From JANLYQ01 sp031365725 (lineage in GTDB: Bacteria > Actinomycetota > Actinomycetes > JACCUZ01): a stretch of DNA of 42,772 bases. Numbering within the stretch: the first letter of the stretch is position 1; every line of letters starts with the position of its first letter. Position numbers and translations under genes: made by a program. The stretch is taken from assembly GCA_031365725.1 (NCBI GenBank), contig JANLYQ010000066.1:1-42772 (forward strand), read 5' to 3'. Below, one piece after another: positions 26,283 to 35,343 of this stretch. Below the pieces are notes generated by a model. It was not told the origin of the DNA, made no database searches, and saw only the letters and a program-made list of their open reading frames with translations.

Positions 26283-28957
26283 GCCCGCGCCCCACGTTCG
26301 ACCGGCAGACGCGGCGGCGCGAGGCGCACCCGCGCCGCCAAGACCGCCGCCCCCACGGTCCCCGCGACGACCGGGTTCAGCTCCACCGAGGCCACCTCGG
26401 GGACATCGTCGACCAGTCGGGCCACCCGGGCCAGCAGGTCCTCGAGGGCTCCGAGGTCGGCGGCCGGACCACCGCGGTGCCCGAGCAGCAGCGGCGCTGC
26501 CCGGACCCCACGCACCAGACCGGCCAGGTCCGCATCCGAGAGCGGCGGCACGCCGTAGGACCGGTCGTCGAGCAGGTCGGTCGCGGCACCGCCCAGCCCG
26601 AAGGACACGACGGGGCCGATGAGGGGGTCCTGGATCGCACCGATGCGGGTAGCCACCCCCAGCGGGGCCATCCGCTGCACGACGAGCCGACCGGTGTCTG
26701 CACCGTGCCGGTCGAGCAGCGCAGCGTGGGCAGCCCGCAGCTCGTCCGGTCCGGCCAGGTCGAGATGGATGCCGGCGAGCTCGCGGCGGTGCCGGAGGTG
26801 GGCCGCCGTCGCCTTGAGCGCCACCGGCCAACCAACCCGGTCCGCGGCGTCGATCGCCTCCTCGACGGAGTCGACGACCTGTTCGTCCCAGACCACGACG
26901 CCGTAGCACGCGAGGAGCCGGCGCAGCGGCTCCGGCGTCAGCGGCGTCGGCAACTCCGTGGCCGTCGCTGCGCCCGGCCCCGCCGCCGCCTCGATCACCT
27001 CGGCCAGCTCCTCGCGCACCAGCGCCCGGGCTCCGCGGACGTCCAGTCCGGACGGCGAGACGGTCCGGCCCGCCGGTGTGGCGCGCCACTGCGCGTAGCG
27101 CGTCACCGCCGCCAAGGCACGCACCGCATCCTCCGGTGTCTCGTACGACGGCACCGAACCTGGTCCGTCGCCGTCGGCTCGCAGGGCGGCCGGCACGCCG
27201 GGCACGCCGAGGAAGGTGGACACGACCGTCCGGCTGGCCCGTCGGGACGCGGCGGCCAGCACCTGCGCGACCTCGACACCCGGGGTGCGCAACGGCGGGA
27301 TGAACAGCGCCACCACCGAGTCGACGTCCGGGGCTGCGAAGACCTCGTCCAGGGCAGCCTCGAACTCCTGAGCTGAGGCCTCAGGCGCGAGCGACCGACT
27401 GCTGGCCACGACCAGTCCGACCTCCTCACACGCGTCGACGGCAAGCACCGCCAACGCGTCGGAGTTGCCGAGCACGGCAACCCGCGGACCACTCGGCAGC
27501 GGCTGGGTGGCCACCAACGCGGCCACGTCGAACAGGTCGTGGATGGTGTCGACCCTGATCACGCCCGCCTTGCGGAACAGCGCGTCCACCGCGGCCGCGG
27601 GAGCGCGCAGGGCCGGCTCCTGGGGCCCTCCGGGAGCTACCCCACGGAAGCGACCCGACTTCACCACCACCACTGGCTTGCGCCGCGCCAGTCGCCGCGC
27701 CAGCCGGCTGAACTTTCGCGGATTGCCGAGAGACTCGAGATACATCAGCACGGCGTCGGTGCGATCGTCCTCCTCCCAGAACTGCAGCAGGTCGTTGCCG
27801 CTGACATCGACCCGGTTGCCCGCCGAGACGAAGCTCGAGAGCCCCAACCCACGTCGTACGACGTTGTCGAGCAGCGCCAGCCCCAGCGCACCGGACTGGG
27901 AGAAGAAACCGAGCCGGCCGGCTCGAGGGACGACCGGGGCCAGTGACGCGTTCAACGGCGCCCGGGGGTCCGTGCTGAGGACGCCGAACGAGGCCGGCCC
28001 CAGCACCCGCATGCCACTCCCCCGGGCCAGGTTCACCAGGCGACGTTGACGGTCGGCACCCTCCGGTCCGACCTCGGCGAACCCGGTCGACATCACGATC
28101 AGGCCGCGTACGCCGCGGGCCGCGGCATCGACGACCACCGCTTCGACCTCGCTCGCCGGCACCGCGACGACGGCGAGGTCCACCAGCCCGGGCACATCAG
28201 TGACCCGGGCGTAGGACGGCAAGCCGGCCACCTCGTGGGCATTGTGGTTGACCACGTGCACCTGACCCGGGAAACCGCTGTCGAGCAGGTGCCGCAGCAC
28301 GACGTGGCCGAGTGAGCTCTCCTCCCTACCGGCCCCGACCACCACGACCGAGCGCGGCTGCAGCAGCAGCTCGACCGAGCGGGCCTCGGCGCGGTGCTCG
28401 CGGGCATAGGTGACGGCCAGCGAGTCCTCGGTAGGCTCGAGGTCGAACGAGAGTCGCACGACGCCGTCGTCGAAGGCGCGGTCGACGACGTAGCCCGCGT
28501 CGGAGAAGACGTGCAGCATGGACGCGTTGGCGGGCAGCACGTCTGCGACGAAGCGTGAGATCCCGCGTTCACGTGCCGCCGCAGCTATGTGCTCGAGGAA
28601 GATCGACCCCAGGCCGCGGCTCTGGTGCCGGTCCTCGATATTGAAGGCGACCTCGGCCACGTCCGGTCCGATGCGCTCATAGCGCACGACCCCGATCATC
28701 TCGCCGGACACCGTCGCGATCAGCGCGGCGCGGTCCCGGTGGTCGACCACCGTGAACCGCTCGACGTCACGGTCGCTGATCGTGCGGTAGAGCGAGAAGA
28801 ACCGGTTGTAGATGGTCTCGTCGGACAGCCGGTCGTGGAACCGCCGCAGCCTCGGCGCGTCGCCCGGGAGGATCGGCCGGAGCCGGGCGGTCCCCCCGTC
28901 GCGCAGGACGACGTCGGCGTGCCAGTGCTCGGGGTAGCCCAGCTCGCCGTCCTGCAC
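26270..28957 (-). CDS. GNAT protein lysine acetyltransferase fused to NDP-forming acyl-CoA synthetase-like domain
   Basis: 895 residues. N-terminal GNAT domain (about 10-175) with the acetyl-CoA loop in EDRHQSRGLGSIFLEHIAAAARERG, then a CoA-binding Rossmann domain (about 200-300, SVVVVGAGREESSLGHVVLRHLL), the succinyl-CoA-synthetase-like ligase (GFFSQSGALGLALLD, SAGNRVDVSGNDLL) and a C-terminal ATP-grasp part (LLACYGVVVWDEQVVDSVEEAI, VASVELNPVV). This is the GNAT-first layout of streptomycete PatA; Salmonella Pat has the order reversed. Such enzymes acetylate metabolic enzymes, notably acyl-CoA synthetases. Whether the ligase domain is active cannot be judged. GTG start with TAGCCT six bases upstream. 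Confidence 0.9.
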   Translation of the reverse strand: MQDGELGYPEHWHADVVLRDGGTARLRPILPGDAPRLRRFHDRLSDETIYNRFFSLYRTISDRDVERFTVVDHRDRAALIATVSGEMIGVVRYERIGPDVAEVAFNIEDRHQSRGLGSIFLEHIAAAARERGISRFVADVLPANASMLHVFSDAGYVVDRAFDDGVVRLSFDLEPTEDSLAVTYAREHRAEARSVELLLQPRSVVVVGAGREESSLGHVVLRHLLDSGFPGQVHVVNHNAHEVAGLPSYARVTDVPGLVDLAVVAVPASEVEAVVVDAAARGVRGLIVMSTGFAEVGPEGADRQRRLVNLARGSGMRVLGPASFGVLSTDPRAPLNASLAPVVPRAGRLGFFSQSGALGLALLDNVVRRGLGLSSFVSAGNRVDVSGNDLLQFWEEDDRTDAVLMYLESLGNPRKFSRLARRLARRKPVVVVKSGRFRGVAPGGPQEPALRAPAAAVDALFRKAGVIRVDTIHDLFDVAALVATQPLPSGPRVAVLGNSDALAVLAVDACEEVGLVVASSRSLAPEASAQEFEAALDEVFAAPDVDSVVALFIPPLRTPGVEVAQVLAAASRRASRTVVSTFLGVPGVPAALRADGDGPGSVPSYETPEDAVRALAAVTRYAQWRATPAGRTVSPSGLDVRGARALVREELAEVIEAAAGPGAATATELPTPLTPEPLRRLLACYGVVVWDEQVVDSVEEAIDAADRVGWPVALKATAAHLRHRRELAGIHLDLAGPDELRAAHAALLDRHGADTGRLVVQRMAPLGVATRIGAIQDPLIGPVVSFGLGGAATDLLDDRSYGVPPLSDADLAGLVRGVRAAPLLLGHRGGPAADLGALEDLLARVARLVDDVPEVASVELNPVVAGTVGAAVLAARVRLAPPRLPVERGARALTD

Positions 28958-28969
28958 GCGCCGAGGCTA
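28955..28969 (-). promoter_or_regulatory. Leaderless -10 box of the acetyltransferase gene
   Basis: TAGCCT at 28969-28964, six bases (CGGCGC), then GTG at 28957-28955. It sits in the 34-base gap after the CHRD gene. Confidence 0.5.
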
Positions 28970-28991
28970 TCGGCGCTGGGAGCGGGCGGCG

Positions 28992-29411
28992 CTAGAGCTG
29001 CGCCCGCAGCGCACCGGCCGGGAAGGCAGCCGTGTGCACGTTGACGTAGAACCGGGTCGGGTGCAGACGAAGGTTCCTGGCCAGGGCCGCCGGCACCGTG
29101 GTGCAGGCTGCCGACGCCGGGGTGGGTGCTGTCAGGGTGATCCTGACCGCGCCGTCGACGCCTGCCCTACCGGCGTGGATGTGCGCCGCCACGGCGGTCC
29201 CGATCTTGCGGACCGAGAGCAGGTAGCAGAGCTGGGTGCCGTCCAGCGACCAGGTGAACTCGCCACGACCGTCCTTGTCGGCGGCCTTGGTCTCTCCTGC
29301 GCCGGTCAAGGTGACCCGGTGCTGGGGAACTTGTGCGTTGGCGACTCCGCCGCTGAGCCCCACCAGGGCAGCGGCAAGGCCGATGGCGACGAGCGATGAA
29401 CGTGCTCGCAT
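28992..29411 (-). CDS. Secreted CHRD-domain protein
   Basis: 139 residues. Sec signal peptide (MRARSSLVAIGLAAALVGLSG, cleavage after ANA-Q near residue 27). The rest is one CHRD domain: HRVTLTGAGETKAADKDGRGEFTWSLD, VAAHIHAGRAGVDGAVRITL, FYVNVHTAAFPAGALRAQL, with the conserved AHIH and VNVHT. Two cysteines (LCYLL and AACTTV) may form a disulfide. CHRD proteins are extracellular, of unclear role in bacteria. ATG start with GGGAGG five bases ahead. Confidence 0.85.
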   Translation of the reverse strand: MRARSSLVAIGLAAALVGLSGGVANAQVPQHRVTLTGAGETKAADKDGRGEFTWSLDGTQLCYLLSVRKIGTAVAAHIHAGRAGVDGAVRITLTAPTPASAACTTVPAALARNLRLHPTRFYVNVHTAAFPAGALRAQL

Positions 29412-29610
29412 GGTGTCCTCCCTCTAGACCGCGGTGATGCCGACGGGCGGAGGTGCCTCGAGGCTTCCGACGACCCGAGGTCGACGCTAGCCCCGCTCAC
29501 CGACGAATGCCATGGCCCGGGCGGCGTCCCACCACTCGGTGGTCGTGCAGGCACCCTGCGCCCCGCTCGTGCCCGGTCAGCGAGCGAGATCCTTCCGCGT
29601 GCACTGGCGG

Positions 29611-29625
29611 TAACCTCCCCGGGTG
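29611..29625 (+). promoter_or_regulatory. Leaderless -10 box of psuG
   Basis: TAACCT at 29611-29616, six bases (CCCCGG), then GTG at 29623-29625. Confidence 0.5.
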
Positions 29626-30540
29626 CTCACCGTGCTGCCCGAGGTCGCCGACGCGCTCGCCGCCGGCCTGCCCGTCGTCGCCCTGGAGTCGACGATCATC
29701 AGCCACGGCCTGCCGCGGCCGGACAACCTGCGGGTCGCCCGCGAGATCGAGCAGGCCGTGCGCGCGGCCGGCGCGGTGCCGGCGACGGTTGCGGTGGTGG
29801 AGGGCCGGGCTTGCATCGGGCTCGACGACGCGGCCCTCACCCATGTCGCCACCAGCGACGAGGTCGTCAAGGTCAGCAGCCGTGACCTGGCTGTCGTGGC
29901 CGCCCGGCGCGGCAGCGGTGCCACCACCGTGGCGGCGACCGCGCACCTGGCTGCCCAGGTCGGCATCAGGGTCTTTGCCACCGGGGGCCTCGGCGGAGTG
30001 CACCGAGAGGCCCGCGAGACCTGGGACGAGTCGGCGGACCTGATGGCGCTCGCGACGACCGACATCACCTTGGTCTGCGCCGGGGTCAAGTCCATCCTCG
30101 ACGTCGAGGCCACCCTCGAGCGGCTCGAGACCCTCGGGGTGACCGTGCTCGGGTTCGGCACCCGCGCCTTCCCCGGCTTCTACCTCACTGACTCGGGGCA
30201 CACGGTCGACTGGCAGGTCGACACTGCCGAGGAGGTGGCCGCGGTGATGTCCGCCCGGGCCCTGCTCGGCACCGACGACCGCGGCGTCGTCGTCGCGAAC
30301 CCGCTGCCGGTTGGACAACAGGTGGACCCGGGGCTGCACGAGATGCTGCTGCACACCGGGCTTGCGATGGCCGCTGCCTCGGGGGTGCAGGGCAAGGACG
30401 TGACGCCGTTCCTGCTCGACTTCTTCCACCGGGAGAGCGACGGGGTGACACTGACCGCGAACATCGCGATCATCCTGCGCAATGCCGGCCTCGCGGCTCA
30501 GATCGCGGTCGCCGCATCAGCCGGCGAGTGGCCACGCTGA
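29623..30540 (+). CDS. psuG: Pseudouridine-5'-phosphate glycosidase
   Basis: 305 residues, close to the usual length. Cleaves pseudouridine 5'-phosphate into uracil and ribose 5-phosphate, recycling RNA breakdown products. Signature stretches: VVALESTIISHGLPRPDN, GATTVAATAHLAAQVGIRVFATGGLGGVHR (the active-site Lys/Asp region follows at CAGVKSILD), GFGTRAFPGFYL and GKDVTPFLLDFF. GTG start set by TAACCT six bases upstream. One base separates it from the PfkB-type kinase that follows, which fits the two-gene psuG-psuK catabolic unit known from E. coli. Confidence 0.95.
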   Translation: MLTVLPEVADALAAGLPVVALESTIISHGLPRPDNLRVAREIEQAVRAAGAVPATVAVVEGRACIGLDDAALTHVATSDEVVKVSSRDLAVVAARRGSGATTVAATAHLAAQVGIRVFATGGLGGVHREARETWDESADLMALATTDITLVCAGVKSILDVEATLERLETLGVTVLGFGTRAFPGFYLTDSGHTVDWQVDTAEEVAAVMSARALLGTDDRGVVVANPLPVGQQVDPGLHEMLLHTGLAMAAASGVQGKDVTPFLLDFFHRESDGVTLTANIAIILRNAGLAAQIAVAASAGEWPR

Positions 30541-30541
30541 G

Positions 30542-31435
30542 GTGCCAGGCCTCGGGCCCGTTGTCGTCGTCGGCGACGTCATGGCCGACATCCTCGCCGT
30601 CATGTCGGGGCCGCTCGCACGGTCCAGCGACACCCCGTCACGGATCACGACGGGCGGCGGTGGGTCGGCAGCCAATGTTGCCGCGTGGCTGGCGCATCAA
30701 AGGGTGCCCACGACGTACGTCGGAAAGGTCGGCGACGACGCTCTTGGTCGGCAGTCTGTTGCGGCCCTTGACGATGCGGGAGTCAGCACACTGATCGCCG
30801 TCGATGCGGCGCTGCCGACCGGCACCTGCATCGTGCTCGTGGAGCCGGGCGGAGAGCGCTCGATGCTGCCTGACACCGGCGCCAACGGGGCCCTGCGACC
30901 GGACGAGCTGCCGGCGTCCCTCTTCCGCCCCGCCGCCCACCTGCACCTGTCCGGCTACACGTTGCTGCACCCGGGGTCCAGGGACGCCGGGCTGGCTGCG
31001 CTCCGACTGGCTGCCGATGCCCGCATGACCACCTCGGTCGATCCTTCGTCGGCGGCTCTGCTCGAGTCGCTGGGACCGGCTCGGTTCCTGTCGATGACCG
31101 AGGGCGTCGGGGTCCTGTTCGCCAACCGCGACGAGGCACTGGCCCTGGCCCCGCAGGCCGTGACCGTCGGGCAGGCCGCCGAGTCCCTGAGCGAGACCTA
31201 CGGCGAGGTGGTGGTCACACTCGGTGCCGGCGGCGCCCTGTGGCGGCAGGGGTTCATCGGCGCGAGCGCACCGGCCGAGCGCAGCGTCGAGGTGGTCGAC
31301 ACGACGGGGGCCGGCGACGCCTTCGCCGCCGGCTTTCTTGCCTGCTGGCTGCTGCATCCCGAGCCGGAGTCGGCGCTGGCCGCCGGCCACCGGCTCGCGG
31401 CCGTCGCCGTCGCTGCGGTGGGTGCCCGGCCCTGA
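30542..31435 (+). CDS. psuK: PfkB-family sugar kinase, probable pseudouridine kinase
   Basis: 297 residues. Ribokinase fold: GDVMADILAVM near the N-terminus, GGGGSAANVAAWLA (substrate glycines), NRDEALAL, and the catalytic-base motif DTTGAGDAFAAGFLA near residue 255. PfkB proteins act on many sugars and nucleosides; placement one base after psuG makes pseudouridine the likely substrate, giving the 5'-phosphate that PsuG splits. The frame is open further upstream inside psuG; the GTG at 30542 matches the family N-terminus. No nucleoside transporter is seen nearby. Confidence 0.85.
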   Translation: MPGLGPVVVVGDVMADILAVMSGPLARSSDTPSRITTGGGGSAANVAAWLAHQRVPTTYVGKVGDDALGRQSVAALDDAGVSTLIAVDAALPTGTCIVLVEPGGERSMLPDTGANGALRPDELPASLFRPAAHLHLSGYTLLHPGSRDAGLAALRLAADARMTTSVDPSSAALLESLGPARFLSMTEGVGVLFANRDEALALAPQAVTVGQAAESLSETYGEVVVTLGAGGALWRQGFIGASAPAERSVEVVDTTGAGDAFAAGFLACWLLHPEPESALAAGHRLAAVAVAAVGARP

Positions 31436-31463
31436 CACGAGCACCTTCGTGCCGTCGTGACAC

Positions 31464-31701
31464 TTAGGGCAGAGGAGGCAGCTCGCCCGACCCACGAGGC
31501 GACAACCGGGTCGGCACGACCTCCAACCGGGGCACCGACTGGTCGCCCTCGATGCGCCATCAACCGCTCGGCCGCCAGCCGGCCGATGGTGTCCGGGTCC
31601 TGGGCCACCACGGTGACCGCGGGGTCGAGCAGGTCCGAGAGCAGGAAGTCGTCGAAGCCGACCAGGGCCACCTCATGCTGCAGCGTTCGTGTGAACAGCG
31701 C
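31464..31701 (-). pseudogene. Remnant of a LacI-family transcription regulator (C-terminal part, frameshifted)
   Basis: Two pieces of the LacI sensor domain in different frames. First: LQHEVALVGFDDFLLSDLL and TVVAQDPDTIGRLAAERLMA (31683 to about 31557), the standard C-terminal core. After a frame change near 31553 the next frame reads IEGDQSVPRLEVVPTRLSPRGSGELPPLP and a TAA at 31466-31464, as expected for the end of the family. Upstream only ALFT is recognisable, directly joined to LQHE, so roughly 20 residues are deleted there and the DNA-binding domain is missing. It lies between psuK and parC; it may once have controlled psuG-psuK. Confidence 0.75.
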
Positions 31702-31825
31702 CCGCTCATCGCTGCGACCCTCCTCGGCGTGCCGCGGGTCGCTGGTCGCCCAGGCCTGACCCCCGGACCAGAATGGCCGCGGTGCCGGGACGAGCCGGGC
31801 ACCCGAGACCTCAGGAGCAGTGGGC

Positions 31826-34339
31826 GTGGCACGAAGGGCGAGCAGAGCGGGAACGAGCGGCGACACCGGCGACACCGGCGACACCGAGGTGGTCGAGAAC
31901 ATCGTCGACATCGACGTCGCCGACGAGATGGCCGGGTCGTTCCTCGAGTACGCCTACTCGGTGATCTACTCCCGCGCCCTGCCGGACGCGCGCGACGGTC
32001 TCAAGCCGGTCCATCGACGCATCCTCTACCGGATGGCCGAGATGGGCCTGCGCCCCGACCGCGGCCATGTGAAGTGCGCCCGCGTCGTCGGCGACGTGAT
32101 GGCGACGCTGCACCCGCACGGTGACACCGCGATCTACGACACCCTCGTGCGGATGGCCCAGCCGTGGTCGTTGCGGCTGCCGCTGGTCGACGGGCACGGC
32201 AACTTCGGCACGCTGGGCAACGACGACCCCCCGGCCGCCTACCGCTACACCGAGTGCCGGCTGACCACAGCCGCGATGGCGCTCACCGACGGCATCGACG
32301 AGGGCGTCGTCGACCTGCGCTCCAACTACGACGACCGTGAGACCGAGCCGGAAGTCCTCCCGGCGGCCTTCCCCAACCTGCTGGTCAACGGCGCGTCCGG
32401 CATCGCGGTCGGCATGGCCACCAACATGGCACCGCACAACCTGGTCGAGGTGATCTCTGCGGCGCGACACCTGATCGCTCACCCCGACGCGGCGCTGGAC
32501 GACCTGATGCGGTTCGTGCCCGGCCCCGACCTGCCGACCGGCGGCAAGATCGTCGGCCTGGACGGCGTGCGGGAGGCCTACGAGACCGGCAGGGGCACCT
32601 TCCGCACCCGGGCCACGGCCCGTGTCGAGAACGTCACCCCACGCCGCAAGGGCATCGTCGTCACCGAGCTCCCGTGGGGCGTGGGACCGGAACGCGTGAA
32701 GGAGAAGATCGCCGAGCTGGTGCGCAGCAAGAAGCTGCAGGGCATCACCGCGGTCGACGACTACACCGACCGCACCCAGGGCCTCCGGCTGGTCATCGAG
32801 GTCAAGAACGGCTTCAACCCGGACGCGATCCTCGAGCAGCTGTGGCGGTTGACACCGCTGGAGGAGACATTCGGGATCAACAACGTCGCGCTGGTCGACG
32901 GACAGCCCCGGACGCTCGGGCTGAAGGACCTGCTCGAGGTCTACGTCGCCCACCGGCTCGACGTCGTACGACGACGGAGCCTGCACCGGCGCACCCGGGC
33001 GCAGGAGCGACTGCACCTGGTCGACGGGCTGCTCGTCGCGATCCTGGACATCGACGAGGTCATCGCGGTGATCCGCAGCAGCGACGACACGGCCGCGGCG
33101 CGCGATCGGCTGATGTCGGTCTTCGACCTGAGCGAGGTCCAGACCAGCTACATCCTCGAGATGCCGCTGCGGCGCCTCACGAAGTTCTCCCGCCTCGAGC
33201 TCGAGACCGAGCAGGAGCAGCTGCGCGCCACCATCGCCGCCCTCACCGAGATCATCGAGTCCGATGCGCTGCTGCGCCGGACGGTCTCCGAGGAGTTGGG
33301 CGGGGTCGCCAAGCAGTTCGGCACGCCCCGGCGCACCGTGCTGCTCGAGTCAGCCGGGGTGCCCAGCGTCTCGGTGGTGCCGCTGGAGGTGACCGACGAC
33401 CCGTGCTGGGTGCTGCTGTCCTCGACCGGGCTGCTGGCCCGCACCACCACCGACGACCCGCTCCCGGCCGAGGGGGCCAGAGCCAAGCACGACGTGATCG
33501 TGTCGGCCGTGCGCAGCACGGCGCGCGGCGACGTGGCCGTGGTGACCAGCGCCGGTCGCCTGCTGCGGCTCGGGGTCCTCGACGTCCCCGCCGTCCCGGT
33601 GACCGCCACCGCACCGCACCTCTCCGGCGGGGCGCCGCTGTCCGAGCTGCTCAGCCTGGACAAGGACGAGACCGTTCTGGCGCTGTCCGGTGTCGACCCC
33701 GACGGCCCTGGCCTGGCCCTGGGTACCGAGCAGGGCATCGTCAAGCGGGTGCTGCCGGACCATCCGCAGAACAAAGAGTCCTGGGAGGTCATCGGGCTCA
33801 AGCCGGGTGACCGGGTGGTCGGTGCAGTGGAGCTGCCCGAAGCGAACCGCGAGCTGGTGTTCGTCACCTCCGACGGTCAGCTGCTGCGCTTCGAGGCCGC
33901 GGCCGTCCGGCCGCAAGGCAGGTCGGCGGGCGGCATGGCCGGCATCCGGTTGTCCCCCGGCGCTCGAGCCGTGTTCTTCGGGGCGGTCGACGCCGCAGCC
34001 GACGCCACGGTCGTCACGGTGGCGGGGTCGTCAGCGGCGCTGCCAGGCACCGACGCCGGCACCGTCAAGGTCACCCCGTTCAGCGAGTACCCCGCCAAGG
34101 GGCGCGGCACCGGCGGCGTGCGCTGCCACCGCTTCCTGCGCGGCGAAGACGGCCTGCTGCTGGCCTGGGCCGGCCGGTCGCCGGCGAGAGCGGCCGCTGC
34201 CACCGGGGTTCCGATCGAGCTGCCGGACGCGGTCGGACGCCGCGACGGGTCGGGCACACCGGCGGCTCAGCCGTTGGCTGCCGTGTCCTCAGCGTGGGCC
34301 ACCAGCGCGACTCAGGCCGCGAAGCCCTCGGCCAGGTAG
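31826..34339 (+). CDS. parC: DNA topoisomerase IV subunit A (ParC / GyrA family)
   Basis: 837 residues. Type IIA topoisomerase breakage-reunion subunit. Begins with a GDTGDTGDTE repeat, then the winged-helix/tower core: ALPDARDGLKPVHRRILYRM, HPHGDTAIYDTLVRMAQ (fluoroquinolone-region), catalytic tyrosine Y141 in AYRYTECRL, and EMPLRRLTKFSRLELE of the coiled coil. The C-terminal beta-pinwheel lacks a proper GyrA box (it has RPQGRSAGGMAG instead), pointing to decatenation (ParC) not supercoiling. GTG at 31826 has AGGAG eight bases ahead; GTG at 31820 is the alternative. Partner parE lies downstream, convergent. Confidence 0.9.
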   Translation: MARRASRAGTSGDTGDTGDTEVVENIVDIDVADEMAGSFLEYAYSVIYSRALPDARDGLKPVHRRILYRMAEMGLRPDRGHVKCARVVGDVMATLHPHGDTAIYDTLVRMAQPWSLRLPLVDGHGNFGTLGNDDPPAAYRYTECRLTTAAMALTDGIDEGVVDLRSNYDDRETEPEVLPAAFPNLLVNGASGIAVGMATNMAPHNLVEVISAARHLIAHPDAALDDLMRFVPGPDLPTGGKIVGLDGVREAYETGRGTFRTRATARVENVTPRRKGIVVTELPWGVGPERVKEKIAELVRSKKLQGITAVDDYTDRTQGLRLVIEVKNGFNPDAILEQLWRLTPLEETFGINNVALVDGQPRTLGLKDLLEVYVAHRLDVVRRRSLHRRTRAQERLHLVDGLLVAILDIDEVIAVIRSSDDTAAARDRLMSVFDLSEVQTSYILEMPLRRLTKFSRLELETEQEQLRATIAALTEIIESDALLRRTVSEELGGVAKQFGTPRRTVLLESAGVPSVSVVPLEVTDDPCWVLLSSTGLLARTTTDDPLPAEGARAKHDVIVSAVRSTARGDVAVVTSAGRLLRLGVLDVPAVPVTATAPHLSGGAPLSELLSLDKDETVLALSGVDPDGPGLALGTEQGIVKRVLPDHPQNKESWEVIGLKPGDRVVGAVELPEANRELVFVTSDGQLLRFEAAAVRPQGRSAGGMAGIRLSPGARAVFFGAVDAAADATVVTVAGSSAALPGTDAGTVKVTPFSEYPAKGRGTGGVRCHRFLRGEDGLLLAWAGRSPARAAAATGVPIELPDAVGRRDGSGTPAAQPLAAVSSAWATSATQAAKPSAR

Positions 34340-34551
34340 GCGTCGAGGGCAGCGAACCCCTCGTCGATGTACGACGTGAACCGTCCGCCCTCCGGCGGCC
34401 AGCCGACTGCCGAGACCGGGGGTTGGTCGTCGTCCGGGAGCGTCGCGGCGACGGCGACGTCGGCGCTGACGGTGCCGGCTGCGCGTCGTCGACGGACTCG
34501 CACCACGGCGACGAAGTAGCCCACGGTGAGGAGTGTCAGGAGCGTCAGCAT
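34312..34551 (-). CDS. Small conserved membrane-anchored protein, function unknown (79 aa)
   Basis: N-terminal transmembrane helix (MLTLLTLLTVGYFVAVV), a basic stop-transfer stretch (RVRRRRAAG), a short linker, and a conserved C-terminus SYIDEGFAALDAYLAEGFAA. This type of short protein recurs next to parC in actinobacteria. Its 3' end overlaps the parC 3' end by 28 bases (convergent). No good ribosome site is visible; it may be translated from the upstream HExxH gene's message. Confidence 0.6.
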   Translation of the reverse strand: MLTLLTLLTVGYFVAVVRVRRRRAAGTVSADVAVAATLPDDDQPPVSAVGWPPEGGRFTSYIDEGFAALDAYLAEGFAA

Positions 34552-34583
34552 GAGGTGTTCATCGGCGCGGGATGCCCGGACCT

Positions 34584-35285
34584 TCAGCCCTGGTCCGGGA
34601 TTCGGACGCCGGAGATCGCATCGGGAGACGCCCACGGCGCACCCGGCAGGCGCTCGTCCATGGCACCCCCCGCCCGGCACTCCCCGGACCGGTAGTCATC
34701 GGGCATTCCTGGGTAGACCTCGGACCAGTACGCCGCCGCGAGTGCTGCCGCCTGCTGCTGCGTCGCCCCCAGCAGACGCGCCGTCGTTGCGTCCCGTTGC
34801 ACGGCGGCGCACTCGGCACTCGACTCACCGGTGAGCCCGGCCATGTGCTCCGCCTCGTGGGTGAGCACATGCACGGCGATCACCGTGTCCGGGGAGGGGG
34901 TGGATCGCCCGTCCCCGTGCAGGTACGCCGATAGCGCCGCGCACGGCTCACGCTTGACCAGCGTGCTGTGCTCGGGGGCGCCCGTCGCGTCGAACCGCAC
35001 CCAACCCAGCTCGGAGCCCGTGTCGATCATCTGCTGCCCGGCGGTCTGGCAGTGAACGGTCACGGCGATCCCCACCAGGGTGCTGGCGACCGAGCTCAGC
35101 CGTCGTTCGAGCAGCCGGTGCCGGACCACGGGCACGGCGCTGGCCGTGGCGAGGACCAAGAGCAGGGCGACCGAGATGGTCGGGAAGCCCCGCGGCCGGC
35201 CGAGGGCGTCGTAGCGACGCATCGACCACCGGCCGGTGAGCCCGGCCGCAGCCAGGGTCGCGACGATCGCCAGCGCGGTGAGCAC
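34584..35285 (-). CDS. Membrane protein with HExxH zinc-peptidase motif
   Basis: 233 residues. Two N-terminal transmembrane helices (LTALAIVATLAAAGLTG, about 2-18, and ISVALLLVLATASAVPVV, about 36-54), then an external domain with five cysteines and VLTHEAEHMAGLTGESSAECAAVQ, where H143-E-A-E-H147 is a HExxH motif and the following ESSAE region could give the third ligand. It also has ALAAAYWSEVYPGMPDDYRSGEC. It is likely a small extracytoplasmic metallopeptidase, but no family name is certain. The GTG start lacks a clear ribosome site. It is located between parC and parE with 58 bases to parE, and may share its transcript. Confidence 0.65.
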   Translation of the reverse strand: MLTALAIVATLAAAGLTGRWSMRRYDALGRPRGFPTISVALLLVLATASAVPVVRHRLLERRLSSVASTLVGIAVTVHCQTAGQQMIDTGSELGWVRFDATGAPEHSTLVKREPCAALSAYLHGDGRSTPSPDTVIAVHVLTHEAEHMAGLTGESSAECAAVQRDATTARLLGATQQQAAALAAAYWSEVYPGMPDDYRSGECRAGGAMDERLPGAPWASPDAISGVRIPDQG

Positions 35286-35343
35286 GTCGTCGTCATCGGC
35301 AGGTCAGCGCCCCAGCCTGACCGTCTCCGCAGCTGACGCCCGG

